In this document: one piece after another, positions 37,065-42,084 of the stretch
How positions within the stretch are numbered: the stretch's first letter is position 1
Layout: each line of letters starts with the position of its first letter
Assembly (NCBI GenBank): GCA_017550025.1
Contig: JAFYLU010000098.1
Location: forward strand, 1 to 42,084
DNA: 42,084 nucleotides
Reading direction: 5' to 3'
Origin: Bacteroidales bacterium
GTDB taxonomy: Bacteria > Bacteroidota > Bacteroidia > Bacteroidales > UBA932
Made by a program: the position numbers and the translations under genes
The notes under the pieces: generated by a model
Database searches by the model: none
Told to the model about the DNA's origin: nothing
Seen by the model: the letters and a program-made list of their open reading frames with translations, nothing else

Positions 37065-37751
37065 ATGGCAATATTCCCATTCATAAACCACGTTAGAAGA
37101 AAGAGCTTCGATCGCACTTTCATGAATGAAATTGTATTGTTTTTTACCTATGACCAAATTGATTTGGAAATTGTAAAAGAAGATCTTATAACGATATTGC
37201 CCTCTATTGATTGTTGTTTTTACCCTGAGAAATCAAATAAGAGTAGTATTATCTACACAGATAAGGATACAATTATCACCCTCACTCCTATTGGTGTTTT
37301 AGTAAGCATTCCATCCAAAGAATATAGGGATTTTTCAAAAACGACCTCTATATGGGACCATTTGGAAACCGTTCTGAAGTACATCGGAGTAAATCCATTA
37401 ACATGGACTTTCACTAAGGGAAATCGTTTTGTCTTTAACAAGCCTATCTTAAAAGAACAATACGACGCTGTTTATCATTTGATCTTGTCTCCCAGTCTAC
37501 TTTCAAAAGCAAATGAAAAGCACATGTATGTATCGGAATCCGAGGATCAAACATGTGTTTTTACATGCCGCTTTGGAATGGAAAATTTTCAAGGAAAAGA
37601 CAGTTTAGGCTTAAAGACGATGATTATTTCGCAAGCATATTCCATAGAAGGATTAGCTAGTCAAGTACTGGAAAGAAACGAAGATATGTTTGACTGCTGG
37701 CATTGGTGTGTGAGTGAAAAGACTTTAGCTATCATGAATAATAATGCATAG
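37065..37751 (+). CDS. Unknown protein A of a three-gene overlapping module (TIGR04255-reminiscent)
   Basis: A 228-residue soluble protein with no signal peptide or TM segment. The N-terminus MAIFPFINHVRRKSFDRTFMNEIVL leads into alternating strands (IIYTDKDTIITLTPIGVLVSI). The C-terminus ends in a helix (GLASQVLERNEDMFDCWHW then CVSEKTLAIM). That closing helix recalls the end of the sporadically distributed TIGR04255 proteins, but I am not certain. The stop overlaps the next start by 8 bp. It is AT-rich, unlike genes left of the tRNA. No catalytic motif is evident. Confidence 0.7.
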   Translation: MAIFPFINHVRRKSFDRTFMNEIVLFFTYDQIDLEIVKEDLITILPSIDCCFYPEKSNKSSIIYTDKDTIITLTPIGVLVSIPSKEYRDFSKTTSIWDHLETVLKYIGVNPLTWTFTKGNRFVFNKPILKEQYDAVYHLILSPSLLSKANEKHMYVSESEDQTCVFTCRFGMENFQGKDSLGLKTMIISQAYSIEGLASQVLERNEDMFDCWHWCVSEKTLAIMNNNA

Positions 37752-38361
37752 TAAAATGACGTTTGACGATATACTCATAGAACAAGATACCGAAATGAAA
37801 ATATCGGCACGACAAGTTCTTGACGAAATCAAGGACATGATTAGTTGTGCTTTATCTACTGTAAAAAAATGCTTGGCATTAGGTACTATTACTCTTTCCC
37901 TAATGTCTCTAAGTACTGCACCAGAAAGTTTAATCATTGAAAACAGCGAAACCACTGTTCAATTAGACATTTATCAGCCCCAGCCGTCTATAGATCTCTC
38001 AATCGCTTCCATTTCAGCCGCCCAAATTAGGCTAGAAAAAGAGCTCGGCCAGTTGTGTGACCTCGAAACAGGATGGGATGACAGTACGGCATCAAAGCCC
38101 AAGCCTGCTGCCATCAAACAAGCATCCATGCTAATCTCACAGCTTGACGACAATGTGCTTTCATCTTGCACATTGTTCCCAAGCAATGATTCAGGCATCT
38201 ACCTACAAGGTAAACTTACAAATGGCAAACTATCCATATTTATGGACGGTGAAGTAATGGCATATATAGTAAAAGGGAAAGATAGCAAACTATCTTCAAC
38301 AGCCAAAGTAAACGCTGACACCATCAATTATCTTAATCAAGGGCTCAAAATGTATGTCTAA
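37744..38361 (+). CDS. Unknown protein B of the module, one hydrophobic helix and GWDD motif
   Basis: A 205-residue protein starting at 37744, inside the previous gene; an ATG at 37756 is an alternative. Residues about 45-63 (KCLALGTITLSLMSLS) form a single hydrophobic segment that may be a TM anchor. The part after it contains LCDLETGWDDSTASKPKPAAIKQA. I recognise this as the L-x-x-GWD(G/D)-x-x-(A/S)-x-P motif found in many unassigned proteins encoded in accessory islands. The end has repeated strand patterns (GIYLQGKLTNGKLSIFMDGE). It overlaps the next start by 8 bp. Function unknown; the middle position and coupling imply stoichiometric expression with A and C. Confidence 0.7.
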   Translation: MHSKMTFDDILIEQDTEMKISARQVLDEIKDMISCALSTVKKCLALGTITLSLMSLSTAPESLIIENSETTVQLDIYQPQPSIDLSIASISAAQIRLEKELGQLCDLETGWDDSTASKPKPAAIKQASMLISQLDDNVLSSCTLFPSNDSGIYLQGKLTNGKLSIFMDGEVMAYIVKGKDSKLSSTAKVNADTINYLNQGLKMYV

Positions 38362-38815
38362 TAGTATCGAAAACTCCGAAACTTTACTAAGGCTACTATG
38401 TTCACCTCAATATTATAACGAGGAGTTAAACATAGTCAATCCTGATGCGTTTGACCTTCGCATGCTACCTTCCGGAAAACCTGAAAGTTTCGTTTCACTC
38501 GGTAGAAAGAAATATCTGGCTACTGATGAAGAATTCAACAAATACATAGACTTAGGGCGTCGTATCCATTGGCCTGTATCAACCCCAGCAAACCAGTTTA
38601 CTGCATACGGAGAATTTAATTGCGAGGATGCCAGAGAGGTACATCAGATGATACAAATCAAAGCATTAGATAAAAGTAATGCATGGCATATTGGTCTTTA
38701 TTACTATAAGCAAAATGACGAATGCTATGAAGGGCCATTACCCAAAACAGATCCAGAAATCCTTGAAATGTTATCCGATCTTTCCGACTTACTGGTTGTA
38801 ACCCGCATCAAATAA
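38354..38815 (+). CDS. Unknown protein C of the module
   Basis: A 153-residue soluble protein, ATG at 38354 within the end of gene B. The beginning (LLRLLCSPQYYNEELNIVNPDAF, then LPSGKPESFVSLGR) has the look of small proteins with an [N/R]-x-x-AF ... S(V/L)-x-R layout often found beside GWDG-motif proteins. This is a recollection of a pattern, not a database result. The remainder (YGEFNCEDAREVHQMIQIKALD, WHIGLYYYKQNDE, PEILEMLSDLSDLLVV) alternates strands and helices. No catalytic residues are obvious. It ends before a convergent, decayed gene on the other strand. Confidence 0.68.
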   Translation: MSNSIENSETLLRLLCSPQYYNEELNIVNPDAFDLRMLPSGKPESFVSLGRKKYLATDEEFNKYIDLGRRIHWPVSTPANQFTAYGEFNCEDAREVHQMIQIKALDKSNAWHIGLYYYKQNDECYEGPLPKTDPEILEMLSDLSDLLVVTRIK

Positions 38816-39075
38816 GGCAGCGCACCATAAGCGTCCGATAGTAGAAGACTTGACACATATTTTTCAACTTTATTCCAATTCGCTTCAAGCTGGGACATTT
38901 CTTCCAAGTCCGTCCAACTTGGTGTAAGCATACGATAAAGCACATCTAGATAAGATTTGCCGCTACTTCCTGCATGCTTCAGGAAGTAGCGGCAATATGT
39001 TCAAAGTGGCAGCAAGTTGCTCTTAGTCCCGGCCAGCTGCAAGGGAATAAGCTTGATCGGATACTTACTGGGCAT
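38725..39075 (-). pseudogene. Small reading frame interrupted by an in-frame TGA, decayed or recoded
   Basis: On the minus strand an ATG at 39075 opens MPSKYPIKLIPLQLAGTKSN and runs to a TGA at 39003-39001. The same frame continues without a stop to 38725 (TYCRYFLKHAGSSGKSYLDV, then LYRMLTPSWTDLEEMSQLEA). Both halves look protein-like; the last third is antisense to protein C and probably not meaningful. The TGA is followed 5 nt later by a perfect 16-bp hairpin. The simplest reading is a broken gene remnant. Read-through or selenocysteine is a less likely alternative treated in the findings. Family not recognised. Confidence 0.35.
38957..38995. repeat. Perfect 16-bp inverted repeat
   Basis: TTGCCGCTACTTCCTG (38957-38972) and its exact reverse complement (38980-38995) with the 7-nt spacer CATGCTT. 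There is no T-run on either strand, so it is not a typical intrinsic terminator. It lies within the interrupted minus-strand frame and about 140 bp past the stop of protein C. Confidence 0.8.
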
Positions 39076-39229
39076 TATAGTATGTATTTTATTACGCAAA
39101 ACCAACAAAAGTCATATTTCGCAGGTAAAAGGATATTTTAAACATATTGAGGAACACCTACCAAATCAATTGGACTAGATGAAATATGGCACAAACTCAA
39201 CGCAAAGAACATGGCACTAGCATACTGCT

Positions 39230-40057
39230 TCAAACCTTCAAGTGATTATCTAGCAATAGTACCTTTTTTACTCCATTTTCCGTATAAGAATAATCACTAT
39301 TAACGTCTATGATTCCTGCTGTTTTCTTCGCATGGCAATTGGGGCATAGAACTAAAAGATTATCTATGGTCTCACCTCCTCCTTCTGACTTTGGCAGGAT
39401 GTGATCGACCTCAATAATCCAACGCTGTTTACCAGCCGAGTTTGTATATGGCTGGTAGAATCCACATATCTGACATGTATGATTTTCTATAGTAGCGATT
39501 CGTTCTTTTTGACATCTACTTTCATGGCGAACTTTATAAGAATGAGCCATCACATATTGTTCTTCAAAATCCTTAAATGAACGTGCTGCCTCCATTATCT
39601 TATTATGATCTTGCTGATTGATGATGTCAATATACGAGTCATCCTCCATCGGTTTAAAAAATTCTGTTAGATCTAACTCATAATCTTTAGAGTGGAGTAT
39701 ATACTTATCATCATCTATTCTTATTCTCAAGAAATAGCGCAGTTCACCTTTATAGAGTTTGGAGTTAGCATAATCAGTGTATTGAGAGAGAATCTCCATA
39801 GGAATCAACAATAAACCTCTTTTACCAACTGTTTGACAGATATACTTCACCCCATATTTTCTGAAAAAGTCAAGAAACGCACTACTCCACAAATGTTCAC
39901 CACTATATTCATTATATATACGAGAGTTGGTGATAGCCATGAAACCTTGTGCTGTCCTAAAAATCAATTTTCTATGAACTTGTTCTAACGGAAGGAATGA
40001 ATTCGGTAAAATGCTTTTGATTTCATTTATATCCAGATATTTCCCACTATTATACAT
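39230..40057 (-). CDS. HNH endonuclease family protein
   Basis: A 275-residue protein whose C-terminal third is a zinc-stabilised HNH nuclease. Cys195-x2-Cys198 (CQIC) and Cys238-x2-Cys241 (CPNC) are probable zinc ligands, with the core VDHILPKSEGGG (Asp218-His219), DNLLVLCPNCHAKK after it. The first 190 residues are of mixed alpha/beta character (SGEHLWSSAFLDFFRKYGVKYI, ELRYFLRIRIDDDKYILHSKDY) and could recognise DNA or a partner; I do not recognise that part. No methyltransferase is adjacent, so this is not an obvious restriction pair. A solitary defence nuclease, Mcr-like enzyme or homing-type role are all possible. The gene is AT-rich like its neighbours. Confidence 0.85.
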   Translation of the reverse strand: MYNSGKYLDINEIKSILPNSFLPLEQVHRKLIFRTAQGFMAITNSRIYNEYSGEHLWSSAFLDFFRKYGVKYICQTVGKRGLLLIPMEILSQYTDYANSKLYKGELRYFLRIRIDDDKYILHSKDYELDLTEFFKPMEDDSYIDIINQQDHNKIMEAARSFKDFEEQYVMAHSYKVRHESRCQKERIATIENHTCQICGFYQPYTNSAGKQRWIIEVDHILPKSEGGGETIDNLLVLCPNCHAKKTAGIIDVNSDYSYTENGVKKVLLLDNHLKV

Positions 40058-40131
40058 ATCAGAACTATTAGTCCAACAAATTTAAGAAATTCATTTTATT
40101 TAAAGAATCATAAACCCATCTGACCTAAAAC

Positions 40132-40178
40132 TATAGGGTTGTATCAGGAGTCTTTATCACTCCTCATACAACCCTATA
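40132..40178 (-). terminator. Long hairpin after the DUF4468-like gene
   Basis: The arms 40132-40151 and 40159-40178 pair over 20 bp with one mismatch around a 7-nt loop. On the minus strand the stem is followed by GTTTTAGG, a short T-run, 27 bp after the stop of the DUF4468-like gene. Probable terminator. Confidence 0.7.
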
Positions 40179-40204
40179 TAAAACATATGATATTGTAGCC
40201 AAGG

Positions 40205-40753
40205 TTACCAATCTTCCTCTACCGCCTTATAGTTCAAGATATTGTATATTAAAGAGTTCATCTTATCATTGTATTCATCAATGACTTTTTTCTTATTCGG
40301 TTTAGAATTCACAACACCTTGAACGAAGAAGTTCTGAGTATTCAGCCATCCTGTGAAGTTTGTAGTGATTTTTCCACTATCAAAACGAATGCTCACAACT
40401 TGCGGCGAATTAATACGAATTTTGCCGTCCTTAAACAATATCGTAATAGAGTAATTTACAGAGACGATATTCATACCATAATGTAAACACTCTTTAGCAT
40501 ACCCATTAATTGTAATAGACTCATTCTCTACAACAGACAGAACATCCTTCGGTGACACATACATTGCAGATGAGGACACCAAAATATCTGAATATAGTTC
40601 AGATTTTGTTTTACCTGGAAATTCTACAACGATATAACTCTTATCGTTAGCTACCATTGTTCCATCTACTTGCAAAGCAAATTTGTCTGGAATTACTTGA
40701 GCCCAAAGTCCCATAGACATTAGAAGTCCACAAATGACCAATAACTTTTTCAT
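40205..40753 (-). CDS. DUF4468-like secreted protein
   Basis: A 182-residue protein starting at 40753 with a clear signal peptide (MKKLLVICGLLMSMGLWAQ); an in-frame ATG seven codons earlier is not needed. The mature part (SYIVVEFPGKTKSELYSDIL, DVLSVVENESITINGYA, then IRINSPQVVSIRFDSGKIT) matches my recollection of the DUF4468 TBP-like-fold domain found in many Bacteroidota secreted proteins. Function unknown. It sits alone on the minus strand in the element, followed by a 20-bp hairpin. Confidence 0.72.
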   Translation of the reverse strand: MKKLLVICGLLMSMGLWAQVIPDKFALQVDGTMVANDKSYIVVEFPGKTKSELYSDILVSSSAMYVSPKDVLSVVENESITINGYAKECLHYGMNIVSVNYSITILFKDGKIRINSPQVVSIRFDSGKITTNFTGWLNTQNFFVQGVVNSKPNKKKVIDEYNDKMNSLIYNILNYKAVEEDW

Positions 40754-40781
40754 AATCTTGAACTTATCAAACAAATAGCCC

Positions 40782-40828
40782 CAGTTCCACCCAAGGCCTC
40801 TAACACATATATAAGAAATGTGGAACTG
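40782..40828. repeat. 9-bp inverted repeat upstream of the DUF4468-like gene
   Basis: CAGTTCCAC (40782-40790) and GTGGAACTG (40820-40828), 29 bp apart, in the upstream region of the DUF4468-like gene. Possibly an operator or the edge of a small insertion. Low information. Confidence 0.3.
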
Positions 40829-40852
40829 CTATACTATATTCAGTTCGGAGGT

Positions 40853-40949
40853 CCTGAGAAAACCCTGTGTACAGACATAGTAATGGCAGCCCACGCTAAA
40901 CGTGAGAACCATCATGCCATCCTTGTACACATATCAGAAATTTCTCAGG
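40853..40949. other. Nested inverted repeats forming a ~97-nt imperfect hairpin
   Basis: Four colinear stems: CCTGAGAAA/TTTCTCAGG (40853-40861 with 40941-40949), TGTGTACA/TGTACACA (40866-40873 with 40924-40931), ATGGCA/TGCCAT (40883-40888 with 40915-40920) and CACG/CGTG (40892-40895 with 40901-40904) around a CTAAA loop. It is non-coding as far as I can tell, between the mobilization gene's end and the DUF4468-like gene. Candidate structured RNA or transfer-related DNA site. Confidence 0.45.
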
Positions 40950-41072
40950 TTTCCAAACTACAAGATAAGCATAACGCTTCTTTTATAATCATATGTCTTG
41001 GATAGTAATATCCTACCCGACAGCAAAAATAGCAAAAAGAAACTATTATTCAACGTTTTCATTCTGCGTTCT

Positions 41073-42084
41073 CTACAATTTCGGTCCCCTCCAGATTTCT
41101 TGCCGGTGGCTTCTTTCGTGATCTTCCCGGGCTCTTTCCCAGTTGGATTTGCCGACGATGTCTTTAAGACCTATCCGGACGAGTTTTTCCACGAGTTCTG
41201 GTTGGAAGTGTTTGAAGATGAATAACAGGACATTTCTCAGGCGAAGATTACTGTCGCTGACGGTCGTACGGAGAGAGGCGTTGTTGGATCGGAGATCCTG
41301 GTTCTCCCTTTCAAGTCTGATTCCGTTGGCTGACAGGCAACGGATTTCTTCTTTAATCTTTTCCTTTTCGCTGCCGAGATCTGCGATCATACGGTCTTTA
41401 GCGGTAAGAGCTTCACGATAGGAGTCGGTCTGATCCTTCATCTGCGCCTGACTATCCTCCAGCGCCTTGGAAAGACCTCGCACTTTCGGAGATATACCCA
41501 ATCCATCCGTCACTCTGTCGAAAACGGTCTTAGCTGCGGATTTGACGGACTTCTGTAGTTCTATCTTTCCGAGCTCAACCTTTTGCAGATGAACTTCATC
41601 CTTGATGCGATCGAGCAATGCAGACAGACCGATGATGACCTTCGACAGCGAGCCCTCCAGTTTTGACAGCATTCGATATATAGCAGGGACATCCCTTTGT
41701 GCCAACACCTTCGAATCATCCCGAAGCGTATCACGGCGTAGTTCTTCCGCATCTTTCTTCAACGGCTCGTCGGCATATCCGGATACCTTGTCATATTCCT
41801 TGAGGGTGACTGTCGCTTGTTCTTTTGTGTCGAGGTATGTGTTGGTTACCATTTCTGACACTCGATCATACTGCGTACGAAGTTCCGATATTTCAGACCT
41901 CTGTTTTTCGATTGTGGATTCTTGTTCTTCAACGGACTTCTTCAACAGGTCATTGCTCTTGACCAGTTCCTCATTCGCTGACTGCATTTCATTGTATGTC
42001 TGTTCCAACGCCTTCACCTCCTCCGCAATAACCTGTGCCTTGTACCTTTGGGCATCGAGATGTACCTTGTCGCTGGCTACACCT
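41073..42084 (-). CDS. C-terminal part of a MobV/Pre-like mobilization protein (truncated by window)
   Basis: The frame is open to the right edge, so the N-terminus lies outside; 336 codons plus stop are seen. Most of it is a long coiled coil (LEQTYNEMQSANEELVKSND, EKEKIKEEIRCLSANGIRLE). It ends in SDSNLRLRNVLLFIFKHFQP and a short basic tail, an arrangement I know from the plasmid-recombination/mobilization (Pre/MobV) relaxases of Bacteroidales mobilizable elements. The catalytic histidine motifs would be in the missing part. Other long coiled-coil proteins could look similar. It is the main evidence that the right-hand region is mobilizable. Confidence 0.7.
   Translation of the reverse strand, partial: GVASDKVHLDAQRYKAQVIAEEVKALEQTYNEMQSANEELVKSNDLLKKSVEEQESTIEKQRSEISELRTQYDRVSEMVTNTYLDTKEQATVTLKEYDKVSGYADEPLKKDAEELRRDTLRDDSKVLAQRDVPAIYRMLSKLEGSLSKVIIGLSALLDRIKDEVHLQKVELGKIELQKSVKSAAKTVFDRVTDGLGISPKVRGLSKALEDSQAQMKDQTDSYREALTAKDRMIADLGSEKEKIKEEIRCLSANGIRLERENQDLRSNNASLRTTVSDSNLRLRNVLLFIFKHFQPELVEKLVRIGLKDIVGKSNWERAREDHERSHRQEIWRGPKL

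Larger units (their letters stand above)
36679..42084. mobile_element. One end of a putative integrative mobilizable element at tRNA-Arg
   Basis: Immediately after the tRNA, GC content drops and codon use becomes AT-rich compared with everything to the left. Gene content becomes accessory: three unknown overlapping genes, a decayed gene, an HNH nuclease, a DUF4468-like protein and a mobilization-protein C-terminus at the edge. No integrase, excisionase or second copy of the tRNA 3' end is in the window, so the right boundary is outside it. The exact left boundary is unproven; the tRNA terminator at 36684-36720 may still be chromosomal. Confidence 0.65.

Noticed and set aside
40820-41005. Plus-strand frame of 61 codons starting with GTG
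   Set aside because: Short, no homologue recognised, and it covers the nested inverted-repeat structure, which may itself explain the sequence. Not listed as a gene.
36679-42084. Integrase, CRISPR array, restriction methyltransferase or complete toxin-antitoxin pair in the element
   Set aside because: I looked for these and found none in the window. No regularly spaced repeats, no tyrosine-recombinase motif and no methyltransferase motif were seen.

Overview
The window is a chromosomal segment of a member of the Bacteroidota, most likely a gut-type Bacteroidales. The evidence is the recurring TTTG / 19-20 bp / TAnnTTTG promoter, the absence of strong Shine-Dalgarno sequences, a large single-chain PurL, lipoprotein glycoside hydrolases with an anaerobic sulfatase-maturating enzyme, and a long coiled-coil mobilization protein of the kind found on Bacteroidales elements. 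Genus cannot be fixed from the sequence alone.

Layout. 1-390: a minus-strand tRNA cluster (Thr-TGT, Tyr-GTA, Gly-TCC and the first bases of one more). 394-5171: dxs and, divergently, a translationally coupled pair of paralogous MFS transporters. 5188-5287: a 100-bp cloverleaf-like inverted repeat between convergent genes. 5307-7491 and 16597-26311: purine and one-carbon genes, all on the minus strand (purE, purL, purF, purM, purH, purD, folD), interrupted by a BASS-type transporter with its own signals and by a five-gene glycan operon. 7542-16493: that operon, GH109-like lipoprotein, NahK-type N-acetylhexosamine 1-kinase, serine-type sulfatase, lectin-fused GH2 beta-galactosidase and the radical-SAM sulfatase maturase. 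Together these look like a desulfation and GalNAc/Gal release and salvage module for sulfated host (mucin-type) glycans. A GH20 beta-hexosaminidase lipoprotein at 26393 fits the same diet.

28406-36478: housekeeping and envelope genes (cysS, xth, a small GNAT, lrgAB with a flippase-like membrane protein, a PfkB/adenosine kinase, a conserved unknown, the DUF368/PopT-type undecaprenyl-phosphate translocase and a small lipoprotein).

36605-36678 is an intact tRNA-Arg(TCT) with a consensus promoter and terminator. From about 36720 to the right edge, base composition shifts to AT-rich and gene content becomes accessory: this is most likely one end of an integrative mobilizable element inserted at the tRNA. 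It carries a tightly overlapping three-gene module of unknown function, a decayed or recoded small gene with a perfect hairpin, an HNH nuclease, a DUF4468-like secreted protein, a long nested inverted-repeat structure, and the C-terminal part of a MobV/Pre-like mobilization protein that runs off the window. The three-gene module is the best candidate for an undescribed system. No integrase or second attachment site is in view.
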